This document shows positions 34,152-46,264 of a stretch of 64,000 nucleotides of DNA, one piece after another. The DNA is from Molossus alvarezi (Eukaryota; Chordata; Mammalia; Chiroptera; Molossidae), in contig CM073886.1 of the NCBI GenBank assembly GCA_037176705.1, forward strand, positions 130,044,001-130,108,000, given 5' to 3'. How positions within the stretch are numbered: the first letter of the stretch is position 1; every line of letters starts with the position of its first letter. The notes under the pieces are model-generated. The model searched no databases, was not told the origin of the DNA, and saw nothing but the letters and a program-made list of their open reading frames with translations. The translations under genes and the position numbers were made by a program.

Positions 34152-34184
34152 TGCGTGTGTGCGCGTGCGCGTGTGCGTGCGCGT
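34152..34184. repeat. Alternating purine-pyrimidine (GC/GT) tract
   Basis: 'gcgtgtgtgcgcgtgcgcgt' and continuation give about 33 bases of strict R-Y alternation rich in CG steps, a strong Z-DNA former. It is followed by seven Gs. Confidence 0.9.
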
Positions 34185-34428
34185 TGGGGGGGTTTCCTTT
34201 GCATCCCAAATGGTTACGACAGTGGACGCCTGACACAGATAAAAGGCTTGATAAATATTTGTCAGAGCATGAATGAAGGCTATAGAAATGCTTTTTAACG
34301 GGAAAGTACATTGGAAAATCAGCATTTCTTCAGCTTAACCTCAGTTTAGATTTTCTCCAAAATTTTCTTGACCATCTTAAAAGTTAAAGTTTACTTAATA
34401 CATTCTTACATTGCTAATTTGTCATAGC

Positions 34429-34730
34429 AAGAGCATATTACTTTTTTAAAATTTGTTTTTATTTTATTTTTAATTTTATTTTTGTTACAGATGTTTCTCC
34501 TTTTTTATCCCATTGACACCCTCCTCCCTATCCCCCCTGCCCCGTCCCCGACTTTGTTGTCCGTGTCCACTGGTTATACGTACATGCATATAAGTTCTGT
34601 GGTTTATCTCTTCCCTCCCCCCGCCACCCCTCTTCTGAGGGTTGTCAGTCTGTACCCTACTTCTCTGGGTCTACCCTATTCCTCAGACTGTTATGTTCAC
34701 TATATTCCACAAATAAGAGCATATTACTTT
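34429..34730 (-). mobile_element. 5'-truncated L1 3' end with perfect target-site duplication
   Basis: The 270-base body (34445-34714) starts T-rich, has 'ttacagatgtttctcctttt', the inverted G-rich tract (C-rich at 34518-34552) and 'catgcatataagttctgtgg'. A 16-base repeat 'aagagcatattacttt' flanks it exactly at 34429-34444 and 34715-34730. It is a short, fairly recent L1 retroposition. Confidence 0.92.
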
Positions 34731-34766
34731 AAAAGTAAATAGGTAATGAATTATTTTATTTATTTT

Positions 34767-34968
34767 TAATTTTTTTTCTTTATTGATTTCAGAGAGAGAG
34801 GAAGGAAGAGGGAGAGATAGAAACATCGATGAGAGAGAACATCGATTGGCTGCCTCTTACACTCCCGCCCACTAGGGATTTGGCGCACAACCTGGGCATG
34901 CTCAGAAATGGAACCAGCTACCTGGTACATGGGTCGATGCTCAACCACTGAGCCACACCGGCTGGGCT
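34767..34968 (-). mobile_element. Ves SINE (short type)
   Basis: 'tttattgatttcagagagag' left, 'gaaacatcgatgagagagaa' body, head complement 'ctgagccacaccggctgggc' right. Confidence 0.95.
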
Positions 34969-35387
34969 TTAAAGAAAGAGATACTCAAGACTCAAGATCA
35001 GAAATTGTTTAGGGTTTTAACACAAACTTAAATGATGTTATTTTACTTTTGAACATTCTGGAGTTAAAGCCTGTGTCCACATTTTATGATAAACTAGGAA
35101 AATTTAATTGTCCAAATTCAAATTTTGGATCTTGTCAAGGGTATTATTAATCAGCCATAAATAAGAAATTCCAAAGTAATACTGATTTCTTTCCTCCTCT
35201 CACTCATTAAGTTACACCCATGATGTCATTTCAAGCTGTAATTATTTTCAGTCATACCAATGCTCCCCAAGGACTATCTTTACAGATGATTCTTATTTTC
35301 TTATTCAAAATAATCAGTAACTGATACTCTTTTGTCTTTCACTCAGTTATATTCTAATGACCACGTATGCAGATTTTTTAAAATTAA
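34969..35387. other. Unassigned AT-rich DNA
   Basis: Nothing recognised. Confidence 0.4.
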
Positions 35388-35650
35388 ATTTATTGGGGTG
35401 ACATAGATTAATAAGACTGGGTAGTTTTCAAGCATACATTTCTGATACATGATCTGTGTATTGCATTGTGTGCCCACCACTCAAAGTCAAGTCTCCTTCC
35501 GTCACCATATATTTGACCCCTTTACCCTTTCCTACCTCCTACCCCCTTCCCTCTGGTAACCACCATATTGTTGTCTGTGTCTATTAGTTTTTGTTCGTTT
35601 GTTTACTTGTTGCTTTCAATTTTATATCCCGCATATAAGTGAAATCACAT
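35388..35650 (-). mobile_element. L1 3' end fragment
   Basis: 'atttattggggtgacataga', 'gtattgcattgtgtgcccac', 'caagtctccttccgtcacc' and 'catataagtgaaatcacatg' form an inverted L1 3' region extending to the end of ORF2. Confidence 0.7.
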
Positions 35651-37419
35651 GGCTGTTAACTCTTTAATCAAGAGAGAAAAACCTTTGCATTCTACTTAAT
35701 TTATTTGCTGACTTCGTACTCCAAAAAACTGTAATGTAACTTTGGTGCGTTTCAGAAATATTTTCCGTTTTAAACTTAGTTTGAAACCTATGTGATGTGT
35801 ATATGATTATTACTTACTAAATTACGGGTGCTGGTAGTACAAAATGAAATTAATGCTTCACCCTCTAAAATAGAAATATGTATCGATATCTAAGAGAGCT
35901 TCTAAAGAGACTAGTTACTTAATTGGCAAGATTTCAAAAGATGTCCATTCCTAACTGAATGACCTGGAAGAGAACTGGACAAATACCTGGTGAAGTGGCA
36001 CCGCTGTGCTGTCCAGCTCCTTCACTGTAGCATCATGTGAACGTCATTAACGTACCTGCACAGACACAGCGGTCAAGGATGCAGGGAGAGCAAGAGAGAA
36101 ATAAATAAAATGTGTGTGTTAATGATGTTTTCTGGCAGTTGGGGACTATGATGTGACTGAATTTAATAAACTATATTAATACTATACTTATAGACACAAT
36201 TGATTGCAAAACAACTCCTCAAATATAAGTCATTCAGAAGACTGGCTGGACAACAGTACATCAAGGATAAAATATAAAAGACTTTGGTTGATAGTTTTGA
36301 AAATATAAAGAACATGTAAAGAAATTGAATCGACATAACGAGGAAGAAATTTGGTCAGTAGTGTGCATTTTGGCATCAAGGCATGTGTCCTAGTTTATTT
36401 TCTGAATCAAATCTTTTACTATTAGAACAGTGATATGTGTAATTGAGAATGAGTCTATTGATCATAGTGATTACAATTAGCATTTGGTGTAGGAATATAA
36501 TATATATCCACATAGAGCTATGTATCTAAATTTCTATCCCTCAAAATGTACACACATGTACAGAGTTTGGTGCACACATGGTTACGTACAGACACATTTT
36601 AACCTCACATCACCTACAAGTATTTGGTTTGTATTAAGATACTATGTTGATTATTTCAACCTCACTGAAATAACACATCCCTTTTACTTAAAAATCTTTT
36701 TGCTTACAGGCATTAATTCTAAAATACGTTCATAGGTCCTTAAGTATAACACTGCTAGGATTTTCCTTGAGTATCACAAAAAAGCACTAATAAAATTGTG
36801 TGTTCATGCCTTGTGCATTTCATACCAAAAGCAACAACCAACTTGCTTTTTTATCAAATGCACGATGTGGCCTGGAGTTGGATTTCCTGAGTATCCACCT
36901 CGCCATTGTAAAGAAGAGACACCTCATTTTTGTCTTCTTTGATCCACATTTCAAGCTCTATAATTTCCTTGCTGCTCAGAGAAACAAAGCCAGCCCAGCT
37001 CCTACAGCAAGCGTGTTCTGAAAGCTGCAAATATTTACTATGCAGAAAACCTCAGTGAGGTTTTAGTGATTTAAAACTAAAGATAGAAAATTACTGTAAA
37101 TGATTGGTTTCAGCTAATGAAATGTGTTTATGCAAATAGGTGAACCCTAAATATGACCTGGAAACAAAAGACTGCTTAACAGTCACTATTAAGCAATGCA
37201 TTAGTAGATCAATTAAACAGAACTTCTTTCTAATGAGTGTGCTGTACCCTCGTTGCCATAGAAACCTGGAAAGAGACAGCGTCAGGACGTTAATAGCCTG
37301 AGAAAAACAACAAAATGTTTGTAAACATACATCTTGAAAAGTATATGATCGGTTAATAATAAAAGGGTGATGCAAAGAATTTCCCAGTGTAAGAGGAAGG
37401 ACATAGTTCCAAATTCAGG
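35651..37419. other. SINE-free AT-rich unique DNA
   Basis: No gene or clear repeat. Between 37090 and 37330 the text looks constrained: it holds an RFX X-box-like 'gttgccatagaaac' at 37252-37265 and forkhead/homeodomain-like words ('tgtttgtaaacat', 'caattaaac'). Confidence 0.4.
37252..37265. promoter_or_regulatory. RFX X-box-like motif
   Basis: The 14-mer 'gttgccatagaaac' has a perfect left half-site (GTTGCC), a two-base spacer and a right half one base from the preferred RGYAAC. RFX proteins bind such sites at ciliary and MHC genes. No nearby gene is visible, so function is unproven. Confidence 0.35.
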
Positions 37420-38180
37420 GTATTATATACATTGTTTTATTATGCAGATCAGCCAAGGAACTTCCATTATTATGGGTCTCACTCCTATGCATCAGCTGAT
37501 CTAAGGAAACAGTCCACTTTCAGGATTGGAAAGAAATGACATCTGAATCATCTCACATTAAGGGGCACTGAAAAAGTCAGATAAGTTATTTTTCAAAGTG
37601 AAGACGAAGCCAAGATAGGGTTAAAAACAACAAAAAATTCCCATTATTAGGCCCATACTATTTTCCCCCGAAGATACAATGTCTGAGCCTTTTTCTTCCT
37701 TTTCTTTTTTTCTTTCCTCTAATTCTGTTTGAACTCTCTCTTACCCTTCGTTGTGACGCCTGCGTTCGTACTATTTGATTTGGCTTCAACAATCCCTAAC
37801 AAACTGAAATGTCTGGGGCTCTATAGACAAATCCTGTTATTAATCCAAGTACAATTACTGAATTGAACAAGAAAAATAATTTGGGCCATTTTAGGTTCCT
37901 GACTTCCAATGATAATTACCCCAATTTGGGTTATACTTTAAAGAGAAACAAAAAAGCTAAATAGCAATTCTATTCAGCGAAGAATTAATTTCTTTTCTAT
38001 TCACTATTACGACAGAGTATCGGATTCTTTTAGAATCTAATACATCGGAAATGCCATAGCCACTTTGTGCCGAGTTTCATTCATGATTATTGAGACAGCG
38101 ACGGGGACAAAGGCAATAAGCTCCAGGCAGTGAAGGGAAAGATAAGATAAAGCGCCTGGCATTGTCCAAGGACAGAAGAG
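37420..38180. other. Candidate conserved non-coding element
   Basis: Repeat-free DNA with phrases such as 'gaaaaataatttgggccatt', 'tgataattaccccaatttgg', a SOX/TCF-like 'acaaagg' at 38107 and a tandem GATA site 'agataagataa' at 38140-38150. Isolated CpGs survive in AT-rich context. This resembles mammalian enhancer sequence, but conservation cannot be measured here. Confidence 0.35.
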
Positions 38181-38290
38181 TTGTGTCTGGTGCTCAGGAA
38201 CCTGCAGGCCTGGCCGTGTGGATTCCTTCCCCCTGGACGGCGGCGGCCCTGGCTGCTCGGAGCTGCCGGAGGAATGAAATCTCCCGGTAC

Positions 38291-38320
38291 ACCCCCCCAC
38301 CCCCCCCACCCCCCCGCCCC
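38291..38320. repeat. C-rich tract, G-quadruplex former on the minus strand
   Basis: Four C runs of seven, nine, seven and four bases separated by single bases in 30 bases. The opposite strand fits a strong G-quadruplex and this strand an i-motif. Confidence 0.9.
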
Positions 38321-39524
38321 TCGCAGCCTGAGCTCCTTTCGCCAGTAGACTTGAGTTCCTACCCATTGCAGGAGGGGTGGTGCTGTGTTTGGTGCTTCAG
38401 AGACTCCTGATGAGAGACGTGAATTCCAATGACACGTTCCTTTCCTTCAGGAAACTCAGGACACTCCGGAATCTTGTCTCGGGACATACCGAGGTTATTA
38501 GTACCCTGTGCTCTTGCTGGGAGCCCCCAGAGGTACTCAGGCTCCAGCCTCTGAACACCTGATTGGAAACTGGAGGAATCTTATAATCATCACATAGAAC
38601 CTGATTATCCCAGTCTCTTAAATTTGGAATTAATTTTTCAAAGGTCTGAGGGCAATAAATTATGTGACAAATTTCACATGAATCATATTTTTAAAAACAA
38701 AAGCAGTAGCACAAATGACTGAGTGTACTACTCTTTAAAATAGCCATCTACCAAACAACCAAACTTCAAATGTGAACTTTTGTCCTGTTTGCTTTAAATC
38801 TTTATTTTTATGCAAGAAAGAAACAAACCATCACATCATCATTAGATTTCTTTTATCTTCCCGAGGCTTATACAGTCATTCTGTTCCAAGATGAAGCCAT
38901 GATCTTGAATTCAATTTGCAACAATTCGAAACAAAAGTTTTATATAAAATCACTCAAGTAACATGGAGAAGGTTTTGTGTGTTAGCTTTTAAAGTCAAAC
39001 GGTGTTTCATCGTTTTAAAACCTTTTCATGTTTGAAGATGATTTCATGTAGAAATCTAATTAGGTCATTCTAACAGTATTTCTGAACATGACATGCTGTA
39101 TTTTATTTATCCCTTAGACTATTAATAAGTATTTAGATAATTTTCAGTATTTTTCTTATGCAAAAATGCTTCCAAAATATAAATTAACTTCTAGTATGCA
39201 TCCGCCATGAGCTCTTTCTATGAATGCTTGTTAAATTTAATTGAAAACATTTTTGCACCAGTGGAAATAATATGTTTTTCTCTTTTAAGGTGTCAGGCTA
39301 ATATAGTCCACTCATAGTTATTTGATCTGTTAGGTTATCAGGTTTATTCATTTCTGAAATATTTACAGGTACTGCCTCTTGGAAACCTACCTTATTGCCA
39401 CATGCGCCATCACTTCTTTCTAACATTTCTATTGCACATATTTTAGAGTTTCTCAGTGTCATTTCTATGTCTTTCAGCTTCTCTTTGATATTTTCCTCTC
39501 TATATCCATCCATCCATGATGTTT
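38321..39524. other. Unassigned DNA, T-rich to the right
   Basis: No gene. From about 39280 the text ('gtctttcagcttctctttga') recalls the inverted body of an old L1, but I cannot place it. The same character resumes between the SINEs up to about 41100. Confidence 0.3.
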
Positions 39525-39532
39525 TCTGGTTG

Positions 39533-39540
<8 letters not shown>

Positions 39541-39566
<26 letters not shown>

Positions 39567-39739
39567 AAAATATGATTTGAGAGAGAGAGAAAGGGAGAGG
39601 GAGAGAGAGATAGAACATCAACGAGAGATCATCAATCAGATCAAACCTACAACCTGGGCACGTGCCCTGACCATGAATGGGACCAGGACCTCTTAGTCTG
39701 TGGAACGACACTCAATCCACTGAGCCGCACCGGCCGGGC
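39541..39739 (-). mobile_element. Ves SINE (short type) with target-site duplication
   Basis: (CT) run left, 'gatttgagagagagagaaag', head complement 'ctgagccgcaccggccgggc' right. Direct repeat 'tctggttgtattct' at 39525-39538 recurs at 39740-39753 with one change. Confidence 0.95.
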
Positions 39740-39956
39740 TCTGGTTGTACTCTTAATTACTGTCTTCCAGGTCACTGGTGCTCTCTTCAGTTGTGTCCAT
39801 GCTCGCATTTATTCCACCTACAGGACATTGCATTTTAGTAAGACTTTTCAAGAATATTTTCATGAATGAGATTTAAATTTTATCAAATAATTATGTAACT
39901 AAGTCCAATTGATCATGTTTTCAAAGCTGCCATAATTTTCTATGTTTTAGATTTCT

Positions 39957-40191
39957 TTTTTTTTTTAATCCTCACCTGAGGATATTTTACCATTCATCTT
40001 CAGATAGAGTGTGCGGGAGAGAGAGAAACATCAACATGAGAGAGACACATCAATTGGTTGCCTCCTACACAACCCAACCAGGGCCGGGGACCAAACTGCA
40101 ACCAAGGTAAGTGCACTTGACTGGAACTGAACTTACAACTCTTTAATCCATAGGCCAACGCTCTAACCACCGAATCAAACTGGTCAGGAGT
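39957..40191 (-). mobile_element. Ves SINE (long type, diverged) with target-site duplication
   Basis: 'tcctcacctgaggatatttt' left, 'accgaatcaaactggtcagg' right. Direct repeats 39940-39956 and 40192-40208 match at 15 of 17 bases. Many CpGs have decayed, so it is older than the copy at 17351. Confidence 0.93.
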
Positions 40192-40660
40192 CTACTTTTT
40201 AGATTTCTGATGGATTTTTATACATCATACTGCTCTTGATGGAAGCTCTACTAGTTTTCATCTCCTGTTCACGTCCATTGCTTCTTGTCTAGGTTTAAAG
40301 ATTAAAAATGCCATTTTTCTCTTCCTCTACTATTTACTTTTCCTGGGAGTGAATTATTGTATTTGTTGGATTGTTGGCTAACATAATGTTTTTTTCTTGT
40401 AGTGTTCAAGGATTGAATTAACAAATATGCTTTTTTGTTATTGTTGACCAATTTTTCTTCTCTTTCTCCAAATGTACCTATCTGGATATAGCAATTTTTT
40501 TATTATTTCTACCTCTCCTCCTCAGGCACCTGTTTGAGACTAGGCCATAAATAGACATTCTGGGGCTATCTAGGGGATATTGCCTATCCAAGTGTTGATT
40601 TATCACATAGTTCGTCCCAACTTAAAGCTCTTAGGCAAGTTTTGCTCCTTCTTGCCTTCT

Positions 40661-40874
40661 TCTTTTTTCTTTCTTTCTTCAGATAGAGTGGGAGGGAGAG
40701 AAAGGGATAGAGAGAAACATAGATGTGAGAGGGACACATTGACTGCTTGCCTCCCGCAGGGCCCAAAACAGGGCCGGGAAGAACCGCAACCAAGATATAT
40801 GCCCTTGGATGGAATTGAACCCACAACTCATTGAGTCCACAGTGATGCCCTACCACTAAGCCAAACTGGCCAGG
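40661..40874 (-). mobile_element. Ves SINE with target-site duplication
   Basis: Lacks the 'gaggac' tail and starts at 'cttcagatagagtgggaggg' after a CT-rich run. Head complement 'taagccaaactggccaggg' at the right. A 17-base repeat 'gctccttcttgccttct' (40644-40660) recurs at 40875-40891 with one change. Confidence 0.95.
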
Positions 40875-40891
40875 GCTCCTTCTTGGCTTCT

Positions 40892-42425
40892 CAGTCAAGC
40901 ATTCAGTTCCTGATCAGAGCCCCAGGAAGTGGTCAGAGGCTGTCTTTGGTGTTCATTACAATTGGAGACTCTTCTTCTGAGTCTCAGATTGATGCATTGA
41001 GCCTGATTTGTTTTTGCAAATGTGAACGTACTTTTGATCTCCCTTAGGAGTTGAAGTTCCCATGACTTCACCTCAACTCCTGTTTATATCATGCATGTGA
41101 GCTCAGTTTTTAGTACATAATAATATTTATCACATTTTCAGAATAGATATACGCTTTTGATTTCTAAGTTGTCTATTTTATCTAATATTGGTATATATTT
41201 GAGTAGGTAGCCTGGAATGAGCAGACAGCATCCTATTATTGAAAAAGTCACTGTTATTTTTAATCTTCCAAATTGTACCTTTTAAAAATAAAAGTGTTTT
41301 ACTTTTCCTTGTGGGGTGTGGCTGTTAGCTTTATTGTAATCTGGAGGATATAAGACATTTTAGTAGGCATTTCATTGTCTTCATCTTCTAGAAGCCTCTA
41401 GGCTTATAGAGTCAGTTGTGGTCTTCAAGAGATTCATTGTATTTGCTCTCCATGAGCCAAGGTCTTCTTCTCAGTGAAATGTTTGGTAGATGAGATGACC
41501 TTCCTTGGTGCAGGAGCAGGTATATTCAGAAAAGTGAGGCATTCATTCAGTCAGTCACTCAAATTTATTCCTTGACCATATGCTTTGTGTAGGCTTCTGA
41601 GACAGCAAGTAGGGTGAGAGATGAGGTTTCAAACTACAAGGAACTGAGAACACTGCCTTACTGATAGTCTGTGAGACTATTTTGTCACTATATTGTAGCT
41701 TTAAGAAAAAAATATATGAGGAACTATAGTAATGCCACTTTCTACAAGCTGACTGAACCTCTCACTTCAATAGATCGTAAAGGGTTATTTCCGGTGTGGG
41801 TCTGAGAGGTCTCGTTGTGGACTCTCCTGTATGTCACAACCCAGGAATGAAGCTTCTTTTACTTTGTGATGCTGTCATCTTAAACAGATGGTTCTGATGT
41901 CATCACAGAAGAAGAAACAAAGACTTGAGCTAGATATCTGGTAAGAGCCTATGTGGGAATGGCATGTGTCATTCATTTTGTACATATTTGATTGCCAAGA
42001 ACCCAGTGACATAGCTTCAACCTAGCTGCAAGAGAAGCAGGAAAACACAGCCTCCTGTGTGCCCGGGAATCACATTTGTGAGTCTCCAGTTTCCTTTTCT
42101 GTGGATAATCCTGGAATGACAGATATTATTAGAGGAGAACATGAGATATGTGAATGTAGAAAGAGGAACATGTCTGTTTTTATGAAAGGAAGAATTCACT
42201 TTGTCATTCTTATTTACTTTACTCCAGCCAGCTACTTTTCCTAGGTCCTCCATTTGTGTAAAGTTTCAGAGAATATCTGAAGATATATTTATCCAATGTA
42301 GTGATGAGTTTCTATTTAAAATGTGATGATACATTTGTTTCTATGACTATTCATCTTGTTACAGACTTAAGGGTTTGATGATCTACTCTCTCCACCTTCC
42401 AAAAACAATGCATGCAAGGATATTG
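40892..42425. other. Unassigned DNA with an L2-like scrap
   Basis: 41540-41660 ('cattcattcagtcagtcact' and following) resembles an inverted L2 3' end. The rest is unique AT-rich DNA without a recognised gene. Confidence 0.4.
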
Positions 42426-43008
42426 TATTAGTATTCTATTGCCTCACAATAAATGACCACAAACGTAGTAGCTGAAAGCAACACTAATTTATTGATTCAC
42501 TTTCCTGTACGTCAGAAGGTCTTGGTGTTCCTGGCTGGGCCTATGCTCAGGGTATCACATGGCAGAAACCAAGGTGTTGGCAGGACTCTTAACTGGAGTT
42601 TCTGGGAAAGGAGTCACCTCTAGGTTCACTAAATTTGCTGAAGAATCCAGTTCCCTGTGGTTTTAGGTCGCAAATCCCTCGTTCCTTAATGGGAGCAAGG
42701 AGGAGTCCGTCATGTTCGCTGGAGGCTGCTCACTCTCCCTTACATGCAGCTCTCTCCATCCTCAAAGCCAGAAGCAGCCTTCCTGAGTCCTTCTCATGCT
42801 TCACATCCTTCTACCTTTCCTTTCTGCCTTCTTCTGCTGCTTCTGAAGTCTTGTACAATTATATCAGGTCCACACAGAGAATTTTTCTTCCTTAAGGTCA
42901 ACAGAGCATCATCACAGAAGAGCTAACCCATCTTATTAACAGGCTCTAGGGATTGGGTTGCACATCTCTGGGGAAGATGAGTTTCAAAATTTTGTCTACC
43001 ACAGGTAT
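42426..43008 (-). mobile_element. MLT1-type (ERVL-MaLR) LTR, near full length
   Basis: 'tattagtattctattgcctc', 'aatgaccacaaacgtagtag', 'caaggtgttggcaggactct', 'ccatcctcaaagccagaag' and the far end 'ttttgtctaccacagg' follow an MLT1 LTR from 3' to 5'. Solo relic; the 86-codon frame inside is chance. Confidence 0.8.
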
Positions 43009-44084
43009 GTTTGAGAAAAGTGATTTAAAAATTCAGGAGGAAAAAGGTAATGTTTTGGACCCAAAATAATGATATTGGAGGATAATTTTGAGGTGAATAT
43101 GGATGTAATTCTTTTCCCCCAAAGCACCAAGAATTCTCTCTTGATTTGCTTCCATTTTCTGTCCTGAACTGTCATTTTATTTCTATAGAAAGCTCACTTT
43201 ATTTCATGATTAACTACTCTCATCGCAAGTACTGGAATATAGTATTTTCTCAGTAGGAGATAAATGTAACACTTGAGAATACTTGGAGGGACTTCTGGGT
43301 GACTGTGAAGCTACAAAGACTGTGCATTGTGTGTTTGTGCTGGAATCACAGTAAGGGCAAGTGTCTCTGAACCTGCCAGGCCGCCACAAATGATATTTAA
43401 TATACTGGCTGCTCACAGTAAAAACCTTCTCTTTCCAGCTTTGAACCCAGAACTGTGAAGATCAGGGAAAGTGTGGACTCCCAAGTACTCAGTTGGCATT
43501 TATATATGAGAAAATATATAGAATAATGGTTTCTGAACATTTTTGTGGTAAGCTAAAGTAAAAAGCTCTAATTTCAAGCCAGAACATCTTCAAAAGCCAA
43601 CAAAATGTCAGCAAATTTAAATAGAGAATTTTTCATTTTTATACATAAAATTATAAAATTTGTCATACCTTGACCTCATGAGTGACACCTGCCAAAAAAC
43701 AAAAACTAGCTTTATATTGGTTATATATTAGTTTTAACTACTATCCATCATGATTTCTCTACATATAAACCTCCCACTGTGCGTAAGGTTTATGACATCG
43801 AGAAGTTTCTGAGGCTCTTGTCCTTCTTACATTTAAGCTGTAGACTGAACAAAAAATACAAAATTGTTTCAACAGCAATCTGAAAAATGTTAAATAACAA
43901 AAATTGAACAATACCACTAAAAAAATAAGGTCTATATACATAAAGTAGTAAATTTGTGGTGAACATACTAGAACTTATGTATTCAAGGAAGCATTTTTCA
44001 AATAATTAAGAAATCTGTTTTTATTGATGTTGCAATTAAACAATATACTTTTAAAAGTTGCAATTAAGCAAATTATTTTTGTAG
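43009..44084. other. Unassigned AT-rich DNA
   Basis: No gene or repeat recognised. Confidence 0.4.
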
Positions 44085-44141
44085 CAAATTTATTCAATGG
44101 ATACTTATTGAGTGCCAATTATACTGGGCATTTTATTTTAT
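44085..44141 (-). mobile_element. L2/MIR 3' end scrap cut by a SINE
   Basis: 'ttcaatggatacttattgag' and 'gtgccaattatactgggcat' recall 'attcaacaaatacttattgagtgcc' of inverted L2 or MIR. The Ves element inserted right after it. Confidence 0.5.
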
Positions 44142-44387
44142 TATTATTTTTAAATTTTTTCTTTATTTTATTAAAAAAAAATTTCCCCTTATTGATTTTA
44201 GAGAGAGAGGAAAAGAGAGGGAGAAAGAGATAGAAACATCGATGAGAGAGAACATCGATTGGCCGCCTCCTGCATGCCCCCCACTGGGGATCAGGCCCAC
44301 AACCTGAGCATGTGCCCTGACCAGGAATTGAACCAGGACCTCTTGGTGGAGGGTTGATGCTCAACCACTGAACCACACCGGACGGGC
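44142..44387 (-). mobile_element. Ves SINE (short type) with target-site duplication
   Basis: 'ttattgattttagagagaga' body, 'cctcttggtggagggttgat', head complement 'ctgaaccacaccggacgggc' right. Direct repeat 'gcattttattttat' at 44128-44141 recurs at 44388-44401 with one change. Confidence 0.95.
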
Positions 44388-44401
44388 GCATTTTATTTCA
44401 T

Positions 44402-44940
44402 TTTAATTTATTTTTGCTGTTGGGTGGCAGATGTTTTCCTCCAGGCCCAAAGGACATTTGTGTTAAACTTCTTCACGGGCAGTAATTCTTCCCTTTTGAG
44501 AATTTATTTCCTTTATCATACATTTTTAATTTAGCTGGGAAACCTGATTTCTAAGGCAGATGAAAAAGATCTTCTTGGTCTCAGTATCTTCCTCTTGTCC
44601 AAAGTTACTTCCAGCTCATGTAGTCTGGGGTTGTAGCAAATCCGCATTCTTTGTAACTTAGTTGCCTTGGCTCCCTCACCATGTCCCTTCCTGCCTTTCT
44701 CTGCTTCAAACATACTAGTTACATAGTCTAACAACGTTTCTAAGCTTTGTCTTCCTAATTGTATCTACCTCATATGTATTTTGTTTTGTTTTCTGGACTA
44801 TCTGTCTTTTTACCAGGATCCAAAACTAAGATACATACTATTAACATATTTTTCCGTCTTATTATGGAGTGAGTTCATGGGCTAGCCTGCACCTATGAAC
44901 TACTATATTTATACTCCTTCTTTCTTTTCTTTTTTTGTTC
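44402..44940. other. Unassigned AT-rich DNA
   Basis: Nothing recognised. Confidence 0.4.
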
Positions 44941-44947
44941 ACTCGTT

Positions 44948-45165
44948 TATTACATTTATTGGGGTGACATTGGTTAATAAAATTTTGTAGGTTTTAAGTG
45001 TACAATTCTGAAATAAATAATCTGTATATGGCGTTGTATGCCCACCACCCAAAGCCTGGTCTCCTTCCACCCCCTCTTCCCTTCACTCCCCACCCCTTCC
45101 ATCTGGTACCCACCACACTGTTGTCTCTCTGTGAGCTTTGGTTTGTTTGACTTGCTCATTCATAT
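44948..45165 (-). mobile_element. L1 3' end fragment
   Basis: 'acatttattggggtgacatt', 'tgtatgcccaccacccaaag', a C-rich tract and 'ccaccacactgttgtctctc' form an inverted L1 3' UTR. Confidence 0.7.
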
Positions 45166-45987
45166 CCTTATAGGAAGAGCATTTGCGTTTTAAACAACAG
45201 ACTTACAAATAAAGGTTTGTTTTACAGTTTAATGAGTAAATCATTTGTATCTCAGATCTGTGTCTGTTTAAATACCAGCATCTTTAGAAAGAAACTTTTA
45301 TAAAATAACAAAATTTCCATTATTTATCAAAAACTCATTACTGTAGCTTCAGGTTCTAGGTGCACAGCAAGAAAGTCAATTAGCCCCACAAAGAACCACG
45401 ACCTGTCCTTATTAAAGAATAAGTAGTCTTCACAAAAGAAACACATGAGTGGTAGTGTTTCTCTATTTAACATGAATAGAAAACCATGGAGGTAAAAGGA
45501 AAAGTAGAAAAGGCAAGTCCTTGGGGGAAAATAATAACCTCATTCAAAAAAAAAATTAATTAAGGTCCTGGTTATTTTTTTTATTCCAACAGCTGACTCT
45601 CTCTTTCTTTATCAGGCTTTTACTGTATAACTTTCTGCTTCCTTTGGATTCTTAAGTTTCAAATTGATCAGAGTAGAGGATAATCGTTCCAAGTTTTCAA
45701 AGAATATATTCATCGTTAGAAATTTTATTCAGCCTCTCAGAAAACAATCAATGCATGAAAGGTTTTACAATTTCTCTCAAAATATATTTAAACTCTCTCA
45801 GACTTTCAATCATAGATGCTTTTGTGAGCCACCTGAATAATTCAGATACGATGTTACGAACGTGCGCTTGCAGAAACAGCACTTTTCCGGAACGTAGCAA
45901 CACATCTGCTCTCTTTTTCAATAATCACATATGCACGGCTACAGAATACAGAAGAGAAATGCTGCTACCGTGAAGGTAGGTGTGCCG
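45166..45987. other. Unassigned AT-rich DNA
   Basis: No gene or clear repeat recognised. Confidence 0.4.
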
Positions 45988-46264
45988 TTGGATCAAAGAC
46001 CTAAACATAAGACCTGAAACAATACATTACATAGAAGAAAACACAGGTACTAAACTTACGAGCCTTGGTCTTAGAGAAGGTTTTATAAACTTGACTCCAA
46101 AGGCAAAAATAAATAAATGGGACTATGTCCAACTAAAAAGCTTCTGCACAGTAAAAGAAACTGCCAACAGAACAAAAAGGCAACCGACAGAATGGGAGAA
46201 GATATTTGCCAACAACAGTTCCAACATGGGGTTCATATCCAAAATATAGAAAGAACTCATATGT

